Source of the DNA: an uncultured Clostridia bacterium
GTDB lineage: Bacteria; Bacillota; Clostridia; TANB77; CAG-508
Direction of reading: 5' to 3'
Assembly (NCBI GenBank): GCA_934121885.1
Contig: CAKOVH010000006.1
Location: 16,656-80,655, forward strand
DNA: 64,000 bases
The translations under genes and the position numbers were made by a program. Shown in pieces: positions 1-8,832 of the stretch. The stretch's first letter is position 1. Every line of letters starts with the position of its first letter. The notes under the pieces are model-generated. The model did no database searches and was not told where the DNA came from. It worked only from the letters and a program-made list of their open reading frames with translations.

Positions 1-244
1 CTACAAGTAAAATTAATATTATTCCATATAGTATTGGTGATATTTTCGCAAAAATATCATAGTCAACAAAAATGACTACAATAAGTATTGGTATACTTAT
101 TGTTAGCCATAAAATTTGCTTTTTTAACTCTTCATAATTTGAGTTTTTAGTTGCAGATGTTAATGCCACAAGTCCAATGATAACTAAAATAATTGTAGAG
201 ATTAATATACTCCACTCTATATTTTTAAGTATTTTTCTCTTCAT
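1..244 (-). CDS. rodA: RodA/FtsW-family glycosyltransferase, N-terminal part (cut by window edge)
   Basis: Only the first 81 codons are in the window. They encode a short basic N-terminus (MKRKILKNIEW) followed by two hydrophobic helices (about residues 12-30 and 45-80) with a KKQILW segment between them, typical of the start of the SEDS peptidoglycan polymerase RodA. RodA polymerises glycan strands for side-wall growth together with PBP2, whose gene lies at 32280-34373. The start ATG overlaps the minE stop by 20 bases, and its ribosome site (GAGGAA) is inside minE, so the two are probably translationally coupled. Identity rests on the N-terminus and on the usual minD-minE-rodA order; FtsW is the alternative. 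Confidence 0.8.
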   Translation of the reverse strand, partial: MKRKILKNIEWSILISTIILVIIGLVALTSATKNSNYEELKKQILWLTISIPILIVVIFVDYDIFAKISPILYGIILILLV

Positions 245-782
245 TAGCTTCCTCTTCTAAATTTTCTTTTTTATCTTCACTTTCAGAGATTTTTTCTTCT
301 TGTATTTCATTTTCATCTGTATTTAATTCTGCTGTATCTTCTTCTTTTTCTTCTTCTTTGCTCTCTTTTTTATCATCATCTATTTTATTTTCATTAGATG
401 CTTCTATATTTTCAGCCTTATCATTCTTTTCATTATTAACTGTTTCGTCTTTTTGAACTGTTTTATTAATTGTTCCTTCTAATTTTCTAGCTTCATTTTT
501 TATTGTTACAATTGGAATATTAGCATACAAAGCAGGTGCACCAACTGTTCCATCTTCACCAGGTTTATTGGTCATTTTTACATCAATTGCTTCTTCATCT
601 ATATCTATGTATTTCTTTATTACCTCTATTATTTCCTGTTTCATCATTTCTAAGAAATCCGCTGAAATATTTGCCCTATCTTGAGCTAAAACCAAATGTA
701 ATCTTTCCTTTGCTGTACTTTTAGAATTCTCTTTATCGTTTTTTCCAAATTTTTTAAAGAAATTTTTAATGTTATCAAACAT
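225..782 (-). CDS. minE: Cell division topological specificity factor MinE, with long acidic C-terminal tail
   Basis: MinE stimulates MinD ATPase at the membrane and drives Min oscillation, which restricts Z-ring assembly to mid-cell. Residues 1-95 match the family: an amphipathic N-terminus (MFDNIKNFFKKF), the anti-MinCD segment with AKERLHLVLAQDRA (about 24-37), and the dimerisation strands with EIIEVIKKYIDID. Typical MinE is about 90 residues. This one is 185, because residues 105-185 form a Glu/Lys/Asn/Asp-rich tail of low complexity that looks disordered. It follows minD by 18 bases and overlaps rodA. The core call is firm; the tail's function is unknown. Confidence 0.93.
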   Translation of the reverse strand: MFDNIKNFFKKFGKNDKENSKSTAKERLHLVLAQDRANISADFLEMMKQEIIEVIKKYIDIDEEAIDVKMTNKPGEDGTVGAPALYANIPIVTIKNEARKLEGTINKTVQKDETVNNEKNDKAENIEASNENKIDDDKKESKEEEKEEDTAELNTDENEIQEEKISESEDKKENLEEEANEEKNT

Positions 783-800
783 ATTCTACCTCCAATAGTA

Positions 801-1601
801 TTAGTGTTTACTTTTTGCGAAAAAACCTTTTACTTTCGTAAAGAATCCTTCTCCTTTTCCTGGAATGTTCATTTCTACATTTTCTCCTAGAATTCTTCTA
901 GCAATTTCAGAATAAGCCTTTCCAGATGGTGCTCTATTATTTGTTACAACAGGTTCACCTTTATTAGTTTGAGTTATGATAAATTCATCATCAGGTACAA
1001 CACCAATTAAATCTATTGATAATAAATCAACTATATCATCAACATCCATCATTTCACCCTTTTTTATCATGTTTGGTCTAATTCTGTTTACAACTAATTC
1101 AGGATTTTTTATTTCAGATGCCTCTAATAATCCTACAATTCTATCAGCATCTCTTATTGCTGAAATTTCAGCTGTTGTTACAACAATTGCTCTATTTGCC
1201 CCAGCAATTGCATTTTTAAATCCTTGTTCAATTCCTGCTGGACAGTCGATTAATATGTAATCAAATTCTTCTTTAAGTTTTCCTATTAAATCTTTCATTT
1301 GTTCTTCATTTACTGCACTTTTATCTCTTGTTTGCGCTGCTGGTAGTAAGAATAGTTCATTAAAACGCTTGTCCTTTATTAAGGCTTGTCTTAATTTGCA
1401 TTTTTCTTCTACAACATCAACAATGTCATATACGATTCTGTTTTCTAATCCCATGACTACATCTAGGTTTCTTAATCCTATATCAGTATCAACCAAAGCA
1501 ACCTTTTTTCCTCTTAAAGCCAAAGCTGCACCTAAATTAGCTGTTGTTGTTGTCTTTCCTACTCCACCTTTTCCAGATGTTATGACTATAACCTCTCCCA
1601 T
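801..1601 (-). CDS. minD: Septum site-determining ATPase MinD
   Basis: MinD is a ParA/MinD-family ATPase that dimerises on the membrane and recruits MinC (encoded at 31641-32258) and MinE. The deviant Walker A GKGGVGKTTT is at residues 10-19, LVDTDIGLRNLD follows, and the C-terminus EGFFTKVKGFFAKSK is the expected amphipathic membrane helix. The start chosen is the ATG preceded by AAGGAGGAAATT. An in-frame ATG 18 codons upstream has no ribosome site and would add residues the family lacks. A consensus promoter (1671-1699) lies upstream, so minD-minE-rodA is expressed independently of minC here. Confidence 0.97.
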   Translation of the reverse strand: MGEVIVITSGKGGVGKTTTTANLGAALALRGKKVALVDTDIGLRNLDVVMGLENRIVYDIVDVVEEKCKLRQALIKDKRFNELFLLPAAQTRDKSAVNEEQMKDLIGKLKEEFDYILIDCPAGIEQGFKNAIAGANRAIVVTTAEISAIRDADRIVGLLEASEIKNPELVVNRIRPNMIKKGEMMDVDDIVDLLSIDLIGVVPDDEFIITQTNKGEPVVTNNRAPSGKAYSEIARRILGENVEMNIPGKGEGFFTKVKGFFAKSKH

Positions 1602-1670
1602 AATTTCCTCCTTGCTAATATTTAACAATTTTGTTTTATTTCTAAAAAAGTGCATTATTTAAACACATAT

Positions 1671-1699
1671 ATTATATACGCAAATCCCCAAAAGGTCAA
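1671..1699 (-). promoter_or_regulatory. Sigma-A promoter for minD-minE-rodA
   Basis: On the minus strand, TTGACC and TATAAT are separated by 17 bases, about 70 bases upstream of the minD start. Confidence 0.75.
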
Positions 1700-1730
1700 T
1701 GTTTATATCAAAATTTCACTAAATAACAAA

Positions 1731-1775
1731 GAAAAAACTTTTATGCCAATATACATTTAGCACAAAAGTTCTTTT
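1731..1775 (-). terminator. Rho-independent terminator after the FGE-fold protein gene
   Basis: On the minus strand the arms AAGAACTTTTGTGC and GCATAAAAGTTTTTTC flank a 13-base loop, and the 3' arm ends in a T-run. It separates the cca/FGE-like operon from the minD promoter. Confidence 0.7.
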
Positions 1776-1777
1776 AT

Positions 1778-2914
1778 TTATTTTATATATAAAGCACATC
1801 TAAATGAACCATAACTATCATATCCCGTAGTTACTACGTGGCCTCGGTAATATATTGTAAATGCATCTCCATATTGTCCACCTCTAATCACCCTTGATTT
1901 CCCTTCATTTGATTCTAATGTCCATTCACTGCAATTTCCTGCTAAATCATAAATATTTTTCGATACATCTGTTTCTGTACTTCCTGTTAGTTCTGGTGCA
2001 TTTTTCGTTGATGTTGTTCTTTGACTATCTCCTATATATCTACACATCGCATCCCACTGGCATCCATAAATAAGAGTACTTGTTACACTGGTTGAACTCG
2101 CATACATATTTTTAGCAAGGTATACAGCTCCGCCCTTTCCTGATATAGGACTAATATTGGAAACGCTAGTTCCCCATGGCACAAAATTATATGGTGCTAT
2201 TCCCATTTTACTTACTACTGTATGCTCCCCAGTTGCCTCCGTTCTTAATGTAGTTCCACTATCTCCATCTCCCGCTTCATACCTTCCAATATAAAATCCA
2301 CCATATTGTAAAACCTGTGCTCTCATTTTATTATATTCTGCCACCTCTGTAGGATATCCATTTTCCATTGGTTCTGTGCAATCTGCTACATCTATTCCTG
2401 TACTTGGTGCATTTTTTGTTGAGTTTCCATTACTGTCAAAATTTGTTCTATCTAAATCAGATTCTCCTGATACAGGTATCCATACAAATTGATTTCCTTT
2501 TAAGTTTTTTGCTACTTCATAGGATTCTCCTTTATTTTCATCTTCACTACTATCTGAGATAATAATTCCTGATTTTATATCTCCACCTACATAGTAAAAT
2601 CCTCTTGGAAGAGGAATTGTACCATCATTTCCATCCGAAATAGCTGCAACATTTTCACTTGTCCAATTTGATGGTTTTTCTTTCATAACTGTTCCTGCTT
2701 TTATTAGATTTAATCTTCTTTGGTAAATTTCTTCAATGTTTTCATTATCCTGTTCATATGATTGCTTTATTCTAAGCACTGTTGCAAGTTCTGATTTTCT
2801 AACTGTTGATGCTGAAATATAAAATGATGTTAAAACAATTAAAAAGCTAAACAAAACAATAAAAACATAAACAGAAATTGAACCTTTTTCTTCTTTTATT
2901 TTTTTCATTAGCAT
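1778..2914 (-). CDS. Pilin-like N-terminus fused to an FGE-sulfatase (C-type lectin fold) domain
   Basis: The N-terminus (about residues 8-35: KEEKGSISVYVFIVLFSFL) is a class-III/TadE-like or pseudopilin-type membrane segment. Residues from about 85 to the end carry marks of the formylglycine-generating-enzyme (SUMF1) fold: FVWIPV, GGFYIGRYEAG, PYNFVPW, a YGCQWDAMCRYI segment, NIYDLAGNCSEWT and the terminal IRGGQYGD...FRCALYIK. Catalytic activity is doubtful; such domains in Clostridia often act as binding folds, and this fold is also used by diversity-generating-retroelement targets. The start chosen is the ATG five bases after GGAGG; an earlier ATG overlaps that ribosome site. It lies 40 bases downstream of cca in the same direction. 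Fold confidence is good; role unknown. Confidence 0.75.
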   Translation of the reverse strand: MLMKKIKEEKGSISVYVFIVLFSFLIVLTSFYISASTVRKSELATVLRIKQSYEQDNENIEEIYQRRLNLIKAGTVMKEKPSNWTSENVAAISDGNDGTIPLPRGFYYVGGDIKSGIIISDSSEDENKGESYEVAKNLKGNQFVWIPVSGESDLDRTNFDSNGNSTKNAPSTGIDVADCTEPMENGYPTEVAEYNKMRAQVLQYGGFYIGRYEAGDGDSGTTLRTEATGEHTVVSKMGIAPYNFVPWGTSVSNISPISGKGGAVYLAKNMYASSTSVTSTLIYGCQWDAMCRYIGDSQRTTSTKNAPELTGSTETDVSKNIYDLAGNCSEWTLESNEGKSRVIRGGQYGDAFTIYYRGHVVTTGYDSYGSFRCALYIK

Positions 2915-2933
2915 AGTTTCCTCCATTTTTTTC

Positions 2934-2952
2934 TTATTCTATAATAGAATAA
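2934..2952. repeat. Short perfect inverted repeat between cca and the FGE-fold gene
   Basis: TTATTCTA and TAGAATAA flank a 3-base loop, just upstream of the ribosome site of the FGE-fold gene. There is no T-run, so it is more likely an mRNA hairpin or operator than a terminator. Confidence 0.4.
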
Positions 2953-2954
2953 AT

Positions 2955-4205
2955 TTAATTTTCTGTCAATTTATTTTCTTCTTTTTTCAGCCAATTTATT
3001 CTTTCTTCGTGTAGCTTTTGTTTAATTTGCATCCCGTCTTTTAAATTATATTTATTTATAATATAACTTCCATTTATTTCTTTCATACATCTTTTACCTA
3101 AAACGTCAAAAATAATATCATTTGGAAATTCTCCATATCTATTTCTATCACACACCACAACAATTTTCATTCCATCTAAGCCAAGATCCGATTTTGAAAC
3201 TCTTTCTATAAAATCTACTTGCTTTCTTGCGCTCATCATATTAAATTTTCCGCCTCTCATATGCTCTTTTGCAGATATTATTCCACATTTTTTCCACATA
3301 TTTGGCACCTTTAATCTATTACTCAAATTTTGCACTAATTTTACTCCTCTTTCCTCATGTCCATAATGATGTGGAAGCATATCTATAGGCGTTGTTCCTT
3401 TTCCTAAATCATGTACCAAACAACTATATCTTATCTCTAATCTATTTGTTAATTTACACGAACTATCTAATACTATCATAGTATGATTATAGCTATCTCC
3501 CTCTGGATGATACTCTGATGGCTGCGTTTTTACTATTAAATCATATATTTCCTTGAAATGAACATCTAATACATTTGCCTTTTTTAATACTTCAAAAAAG
3601 ATAGATGGTCTTTTTGAACTTAATGCCTTTTTAAATTCCATGAATACTCTCTCGGAAGATAACGATTTAAGTTCTTCTTTTATTCTTTTCATTTCACATA
3701 TAGTTTTTTCATCAACACTAAATTCTAATACTGCTGCAAATCTTGCTACACGGTATACTCTTAAAGGATCCTCTGAAAATGCACTTGATGTCATTTTTAT
3801 AACTTTATCATTTATATCCTTTATGCCATTAAATGGATCAATGATTTTACCAGTTAAAACGTCTTTTGCAATTGAATTTATTGTAATATCTCTTCTTTTT
3901 AAATCGTCTTCAATTGTAATATTTTTATTTGTTTCTATTTCAAATTTAGTATGCCCCTCTCCAACTTTTTTCTCTTTTCTTGCCACTCCAAATTCTTTTC
4001 CATCAATATCATACACTGGAAAATCTTTTCCTCTTTTATAAGCATTTGGAAACATACTTTCAAACTCTTCACAGCTTAATCCAACTACACAATAATCTTC
4101 ATCCGTGTTTTTTACCCCTAAAAATTCATCTCTTACAGCTCCACCAACTAAATATAGTCTTCCGCGAGATTTTTCAATTTTTTTTGCTATATCTTTAATT
4201 TCCAT
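2955..4205 (-). CDS. cca: CCA tRNA nucleotidyltransferase with HD domain
   Basis: Adds or repairs the 3'-CCA end of tRNAs using CTP and ATP. The class II nucleotidyltransferase head shows LVGGAVRDEFLG (about residues 19-30), the metal-binding TDEDY, RRDITINSIA and EDPLRVYRVARFAA. An HD phosphohydrolase-type domain follows (about 225-345: YNHT, SCLVHDLGKG, HHYGHEERG). This domain order is that of the E. coli-type CCA enzyme, and 416 residues matches it. The gene is divergent from sip and has a plausible promoter at 4230-4258. Specificity (CCA-adding or split CC/A activity) cannot be told from the sequence. Confidence 0.93.
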   Translation of the reverse strand: MEIKDIAKKIEKSRGRLYLVGGAVRDEFLGVKNTDEDYCVVGLSCEEFESMFPNAYKRGKDFPVYDIDGKEFGVARKEKKVGEGHTKFEIETNKNITIEDDLKRRDITINSIAKDVLTGKIIDPFNGIKDINDKVIKMTSSAFSEDPLRVYRVARFAAVLEFSVDEKTICEMKRIKEELKSLSSERVFMEFKKALSSKRPSIFFEVLKKANVLDVHFKEIYDLIVKTQPSEYHPEGDSYNHTMIVLDSSCKLTNRLEIRYSCLVHDLGKGTTPIDMLPHHYGHEERGVKLVQNLSNRLKVPNMWKKCGIISAKEHMRGGKFNMMSARKQVDFIERVSKSDLGLDGMKIVVVCDRNRYGEFPNDIIFDVLGKRCMKEINGSYIINKYNLKDGMQIKQKLHEERINWLKKEENKLTEN

Positions 4206-4229
4206 TTATGTTTTTCCTTTTTTATTTAC

Positions 4230-4258
4230 ATTATATCATATCAAAATTTTTATATACA
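4230..4258 (-). promoter_or_regulatory. Probable promoter for cca
   Basis: TATAAT is preceded by TGTATA at 17 bases. The -10 is perfect and the -35 weak. It lies 25-53 bases upstream of the cca start. Confidence 0.45.
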
Positions 4259-4276
4259 CTTTATTTTGTATAAGTA

Positions 4277-4305
4277 TTGATAAATTAATAAAAAAACTAT
4301 ATAAT
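4277..4305 (+). promoter_or_regulatory. Sigma-A promoter for sip-holB-ricT
   Basis: TTGATA, 17 bases, TATAAT; 38 bases upstream of the signal peptidase start. Confidence 0.75.
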
Positions 4306-4343
4306 AGTGTAGATATTTTTATTTAAAAGGAGATTTTACTATT

Positions 4344-4991
4344 ATGAAATTAACAGATAAGACAAAAGATATTTTAGAATGGATTATATGCATAATAATT
4401 GCATTTGTTTTAGCTCTACTTGTTCGCTATTATATAGGAACACCTACAATTGTAAAAATGCCATCTATGTATCCAACTTTAAAACAAGATCAACGTCTTA
4501 TTCTAAATAGATGGTGCCGCACCATAAAAGAAATGCCAAGCAGAGGAGATATTATAACATTTGAGGCCCCAACATCAGATTCTTATATATTTTCTAAAGA
4601 CTTTAACCCTAATGATGTAGTTGCCAAATACTCAAATGAAAAAACGAAAATTTTAGATAAATTTATATACAATGTATTAGAGGTAAATAAAGCAAGCTAC
4701 ATAAAAAGAGTTATTGCCCTTCCTGGTGAACACCTTCAAATTAAAGACGGTAAAGTTTATATAAATGATGTTGAACTACAAGAAGACTATTTGCAACCAC
4801 AAATTACAACTAGCACAGAAAACTGTCCTTTTTATGACTTAGTAGTACCTGAAAATTGTGTATTTGTTATGGGTGATAATAGACCAGAATCTACAGATAG
4901 TAGAAGATTTGGATGTATCCCTCTAAAAAAAATTGAAAGTAAAGTATGGATTCGTTTTTGGCCATTAAATTTATTTGGAAAAGTTAATTAA
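4344..4991 (+). CDS. sip: Signal peptidase I
   Basis: Membrane-bound serine protease that removes signal peptides from exported pre-proteins, such as the giant surface proteins encoded nearby. One N-terminal membrane helix (about 12-31) is followed by box B with the catalytic Ser41 (MPSMYPTL) and box D with the catalytic Lys121 (YIKRVIALPGE). Box E, GDNRPESTDSRRFG, is at 177-190. Length and the Ser/Lys dyad fit the Bacillus/Clostridium type. The ribosome site is AAAGGAG. It is the first gene of an operon with holB and ricT. Confidence 0.95.
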   Translation: MKLTDKTKDILEWIICIIIAFVLALLVRYYIGTPTIVKMPSMYPTLKQDQRLILNRWCRTIKEMPSRGDIITFEAPTSDSYIFSKDFNPNDVVAKYSNEKTKILDKFIYNVLEVNKASYIKRVIALPGEHLQIKDGKVYINDVELQEDYLQPQITTSTENCPFYDLVVPENCVFVMGDNRPESTDSRRFGCIPLKKIESKVWIRFWPLNLFGKVN

Positions 4992-5008
4992 TACTTGGAG
5001 GCTTTAAT

Positions 5009-5935
5009 ATGAGCTTTGAAACAATTATTGGTAATAATAAAATAAAACAAATATTGCAAAATGCTGTTGGCACAGGCTCTGTTTTACATAGTTACATGTT
5101 TATCGGAACTGAAGGAATTGGTAAGCTGCTATTTGCTAGAGAATTTGCCCAAATGATACTTTGTGAAAAAAATACTAATAACATTCCTTGCGGAACTTGT
5201 CCATCTTGTACAGAGTTTTTAAGTAATAATCATCCAGACTTCATGGAGATAAATGCTGAAGACGGCAAGAGTATAAAAATAGATCAAATTCGTTTTCTAC
5301 AAGAAAAAATTGCTGAAAAACCTATTGTATCGAATAAAAAAGTTTATATTATTAATGATAGTGATACAATGACAAAAGAATCTCAAAATTGTTTGCTTAA
5401 AACTCTTGAAGAACCACCAGAGTATGCCATCATTATTTTAATACTTTCAAATGAAAATAAAATGCTAAATACTATAAAATCTAGGTGTACCAAAATTAAT
5501 TTTTCACCCTTAACAGGTAACGAGATTAATCAATACTTTAACGAAAATCATTCTAGTTTAAACTTAAATACAAATGTTTTAAAGTTATGCAGTGGAAGTA
5601 TTAGTAAGGCTATAGAATTACAAAATGAGGCTCAAAGTTATAACTTGCTTGATAATCTAATTAATAGTTTTAGCAATTTAAGTATTATAGATATTTGGAA
5701 TAATAGTAAAATTTTATATAAATCTAAAGATATTATTCAAAATTTGTTAGAATACATGAATATTGTATTTATGAACAATCTACTTGAAACAAACGATATT
5801 AAATATGTAAATATTATAAAATACATAGAAGAAGCAAAAAAGAGATTAGTTTCTAATGCAAATTTTGATATGACAATAGATAATTTATTACTTAAAATAT
5901 GGGAGGAATTTAATGAAAAATATAGTAGGTGTTAG
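5009..5935 (+). CDS. holB: DNA polymerase III subunit delta'
   Basis: Clamp-loader subunit of the replicative polymerase. The AAA+ fold is visible as GTEGIGKLLFA at the P-loop (about 33-43), a four-cysteine zinc module (CEKN...CGTCPSC, about 52-68) and LLKTLEEPP. Unlike many delta' subunits that lost ATP binding, the GxxGxGK pattern is intact. The ribosome site TTGGAGG is close to the ATG. It is followed by ricT with a 23-base overlap, the same order as holB-yaaT in Bacillus. Confidence 0.93.
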   Translation: MSFETIIGNNKIKQILQNAVGTGSVLHSYMFIGTEGIGKLLFAREFAQMILCEKNTNNIPCGTCPSCTEFLSNNHPDFMEINAEDGKSIKIDQIRFLQEKIAEKPIVSNKKVYIINDSDTMTKESQNCLLKTLEEPPEYAIIILILSNENKMLNTIKSRCTKINFSPLTGNEINQYFNENHSSLNLNTNVLKLCSGSISKAIELQNEAQSYNLLDNLINSFSNLSIIDIWNNSKILYKSKDIIQNLLEYMNIVFMNNLLETNDIKYVNIIKYIEEAKKRLVSNANFDMTIDNLLLKIWEEFNEKYSRC

Positions 5936-6842
5936 ATTTAAAAAACCTGGAAAAGTTTATTTCTTTGACCCTGGATATATAAAATTAAGCAATAACGATA
6001 AAGTTGTTGTAGAAACATCAATGGGCGAAGAATTAGGCACAGTTGTTATTAGCAAAAGACAAATGCCTGAGGAAAAAATTGTTGCTCCTTTAAAAAAGGT
6101 TTTACGTATAGCAACAAATGCAGATTTAAAGCATTATGAAGATAATAAAAAGAAAGAAAAAGAAGCTTTTAAAATTTGTGAAGAAAAAATAAAGAAATAT
6201 AAATTGGACATGCATTTAACAGATGTTGAATACAAATTTGATAATAGTAAAGTTTTATTTTACTTTACAGCTGACGGCAGAATAGACTTTAGAGATTTAG
6301 TAAAAGAACTTGCAGCAATCTTTAAAACAAGAATAGAACTAAGACAAATTGGTGTAAGAGATGAAGTAAAACGCATTGGAGGTAATGGTATTTGCGGTAG
6401 AGAATTATGTTGTTGTTCATTTTTAGGAGACTTTGAAACAGTATCTATTAAAATGGCAAAAGAACAAAATATATCTCTAAACCCTTCAAAAATTTCTGGT
6501 AATTGTGGAAGACTTATGTGTTGCCTAAAATATGAGCAAAATGTATATGAAGATAAACTTGCAAGACTTCCTAAAATAGGAGCAATTGTAAAAACTGCTG
6601 ATGGAGAAGGAACTGTAGATTCTGTTGAAACATTAAAAGAAATACTTAGAGTAAAATTTAAAGATGAAGAAGATGGCTATTTCTATAAAAAATATCCTGC
6701 ATCTGAAGTAAAACTAGTAAAAAACGCTTCATATGATAATGTTGATGAGGAAGAAAAAGAGCATTTAAAAGAACTACAAGAACTCGAAAAGCTTGAAATG
6801 CAAGACAGTAAAAACAAGAAAAATGATGATGATGATATGTAA
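5913..6842 (+). CDS. ricT: PSP1-domain protein RicT (YaaT)
   Basis: RicT is part of the RicA-RicF-RicT complex, which in Bacillus carries Fe-S clusters and promotes RNase Y-dependent mRNA maturation and Spo0A phosphorelay activity. The PSP1 C-terminal signature is clear (about residues 145-205): GGNGICGRELCCCSF, DFETVSIKMAKEQN, LNPSKISGNCGRLMCCL. The cysteines are the presumed cluster ligands. An acidic/lysine-rich tail follows residue 275. It overlaps the holB end by 23 bases, which suggests translational coupling. ricA and ricF are not in this window. Confidence 0.93.
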   Translation: MKNIVGVRFKKPGKVYFFDPGYIKLSNNDKVVVETSMGEELGTVVISKRQMPEEKIVAPLKKVLRIATNADLKHYEDNKKKEKEAFKICEEKIKKYKLDMHLTDVEYKFDNSKVLFYFTADGRIDFRDLVKELAAIFKTRIELRQIGVRDEVKRIGGNGICGRELCCCSFLGDFETVSIKMAKEQNISLNPSKISGNCGRLMCCLKYEQNVYEDKLARLPKIGAIVKTADGEGTVDSVETLKEILRVKFKDEEDGYFYKKYPASEVKLVKNASYDNVDEEEKEHLKELQELEKLEMQDSKNKKNDDDDM

Positions 6843-6877
6843 AAAAAACTATGGAGTATAAACTCCATAGTTTTTTT
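6843..6877. terminator. Bidirectional terminator between ricT and the AI-2E-type permease
   Basis: A-run, CTATGGAGT, short loop, ACTCCATAG, T-run. The hairpin serves both convergent transcripts. Confidence 0.85.
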
Positions 6878-6880
6878 CAT

Positions 6881-8017
6881 TTAACCATTTTGTTCTTTTA
6901 ATTTGTTTTTGTAATCTATGTAATCTTCCAAGATAATCTTTAACACTGCTAAAATTGGTACTGCTAAAAACATACCCCAAACTCCAAAATAAGCTCCCCC
7001 TATTGTTACTCCAAAAATAACTAAAAGTGGACTTACTTTTAAAGAATCTCCTATAATCTTTGGATTAATAATATTAGCATCTATTTGTTGAAGTATTGTA
7101 ACGACAATTACCATTGCAACCGCTTGACCTATTCCACCTGTTAACATTGTTAAAAGTGTAGCAATAATAACAGCTACTATTGCTCCAAAATATGGTATTA
7201 AATTAAATAATCCTATCATAAATCCAAGTAATACAGAGTATTTAACTCCCATAATAGACATCGCAATAGATGTAATAATTCCTACAACAATACCATCAAT
7301 TAATTGCCCTGCTAAGAAATTAAAAAATACTTCATTTGTTTTATTAAAATATTTTCCTATATTTGCGTATGTTTGCTCTTTAAACATAGCCTTGCAGAAC
7401 TTCTTTATAAATCGTAAAATCTCTGCTCTTTCTAAAAGTACATAAACAGAAACAATAATAGCCACAAAGAAATCAAATATCTTACTTGCAAAATCAATTG
7501 CACCTTTTGCATATTCTGCAATTTTGTTTAAGTTAATAAATTGTTTTAAATCAATTTTCTGAATATCTTCAATTGCATTTATAACCATTTCACTTTTTAG
7601 TATAGAATCTTCTGGCAATTTTTCTATTTCTGCCATAGCAATATTGTAGTACCCTTGAAAGTTATTTACTAAATCAACAATACTTTCAGCTATAACAGGA
7701 AGTAAAAATCTAAAAGCTAAAACAATTAATAATATTGCAATAATGTATACAGTAATAACTGCAAATAATCTTGCCTTTTTTGCTATTATCTTAGGTCTTT
7801 TTATCTTCTTGTATAATTTTTCTACTTTTTTTGCTGGATTATATAGCAGATATGCTATTAATATTCCTATAAGAAATGGTGTTAATATACCTAACAAATT
7901 TTTTATCCAGTTACCTATTGCGGTAAAGTTATCTAATGTTTTATATACTACAATTGTTGCTACAGCAAACAAAAACCAGTATAACCATTTTTTTATTGGT
8001 TTCTTTTTTTCATCCAT
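6881..8017 (-). CDS. AI-2E family transporter (YtvI/PerM-like permease)
   Basis: Multi-spanning membrane protein of the AI-2E exporter superfamily. Hydrophobic helices are visible at about 11-30, 35-58, 82-105 and 175-195, then a cluster from about 240 to 365 containing the conserved ...IGLFNLIPYFGAIVAVI... region and NIINPKIIGDSLKVSPLLVI. Length (378) is typical. Family members include peptide, Na+/H+ and quorum-signal exporters, so the substrate is open. It starts one base after the exonuclease III stop codon, and GAGGTGA precedes the ATG. Confidence 0.85.
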   Translation of the reverse strand: MDEKKKPIKKWLYWFLFAVATIVVYKTLDNFTAIGNWIKNLLGILTPFLIGILIAYLLYNPAKKVEKLYKKIKRPKIIAKKARLFAVITVYIIAILLIVLAFRFLLPVIAESIVDLVNNFQGYYNIAMAEIEKLPEDSILKSEMVINAIEDIQKIDLKQFINLNKIAEYAKGAIDFASKIFDFFVAIIVSVYVLLERAEILRFIKKFCKAMFKEQTYANIGKYFNKTNEVFFNFLAGQLIDGIVVGIITSIAMSIMGVKYSVLLGFMIGLFNLIPYFGAIVAVIIATLLTMLTGGIGQAVAMVIVVTILQQIDANIINPKIIGDSLKVSPLLVIFGVTIGGAYFGVWGMFLAVPILAVLKIILEDYIDYKNKLKEQNG

Positions 8018-8018
8018 C

Positions 8019-8801
8019 TTATTTCACCTCTTTTAAATTGTCTATTTCTAGTCCTACTGGACAATGATCACTTCCAAATATATTTTGATAAATATAACTT
8101 TCTTTTATCTTAGATTCAATAGAATTCGATACTATAAAATAGTCTATTCTCCACCCAATATTTTTTTCTCTACTATGGCCCATATAAGACCACCAAGAAT
8201 AACAATTTTCCTTATTAGGATATAAAAATCTAAAACTATCTGTAAAACCAGAATCTAAAAGTCTTGTCATTTTTTCACGTTCTTCATCTGTAAAACCCGC
8301 ATTTCTTCTATTAGTTTTTGGATTTTTTAAATCAATTTCTTTATGTGCAACATTTAAATCTCCACATAGAATAACAGGTTTACTTTCATTTAGATTAAGC
8401 AAATAATTTCTAAATTCATCTTCCCATATCATTCTATATTCTAGTCTTTCTAGCTCTCTTTTAGAATTTGGCGTATAACAATCTACAATGAAAAAATCCT
8501 CATACTCTAAAGTTATTACTCTTCCTTCTTTATCATGCTCCTCTATTCCAATTCCATAGCTTACACTTATTGGTTCCTTCTTTGTAAAAATTGCTGTGCC
8601 AGAATAACCCTTTTTCTCTGCACAGTTCCAATACTGATAATATCCATCAAATATTTTTTTTGCATCTTCGTCTAATTGTTCTACTTGCATTTTTGTTTCT
8701 TGCAAACAAAAAATATCAGCATTGGCTTCTTTAAAAAAGTTTTTAAAGCCTTTATTTATTACAGCTCTTAATCCATTAACATTCCATGATATTAGTTTCA
8801 T
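8019..8801 (-). CDS. xth: Exodeoxyribonuclease III (AP endonuclease)
   Basis: Metal-dependent DNA repair nuclease acting at abasic sites and blocked 3' ends. The endonuclease/exonuclease/phosphatase fold is shown by WNVNGLRA (about 6-13), LQETKMQ with the metal-binding Glu35, GDLNVAHKEID (about 146-156), the WWSYM...NIGWRIDYF segment and the catalytic GSDHCPVGLE near the C-terminus. Length 260 is normal. Co-transcribed with the downstream permease. Confidence 0.95.
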   Translation of the reverse strand: MKLISWNVNGLRAVINKGFKNFFKEANADIFCLQETKMQVEQLDEDAKKIFDGYYQYWNCAEKKGYSGTAIFTKKEPISVSYGIGIEEHDKEGRVITLEYEDFFIVDCYTPNSKRELERLEYRMIWEDEFRNYLLNLNESKPVILCGDLNVAHKEIDLKNPKTNRRNAGFTDEEREKMTRLLDSGFTDSFRFLYPNKENCYSWWSYMGHSREKNIGWRIDYFIVSNSIESKIKESYIYQNIFGSDHCPVGLEIDNLKEVK

Positions 8802-8832
8802 CTATTTTCCCCACTTCATATAAAATTAAAAT

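Noticed and set aside
1778..2914. A complete diversity-generating retroelement
   Set aside because: Only a target-like domain is present; no reverse transcriptase or template repeat is in the window.
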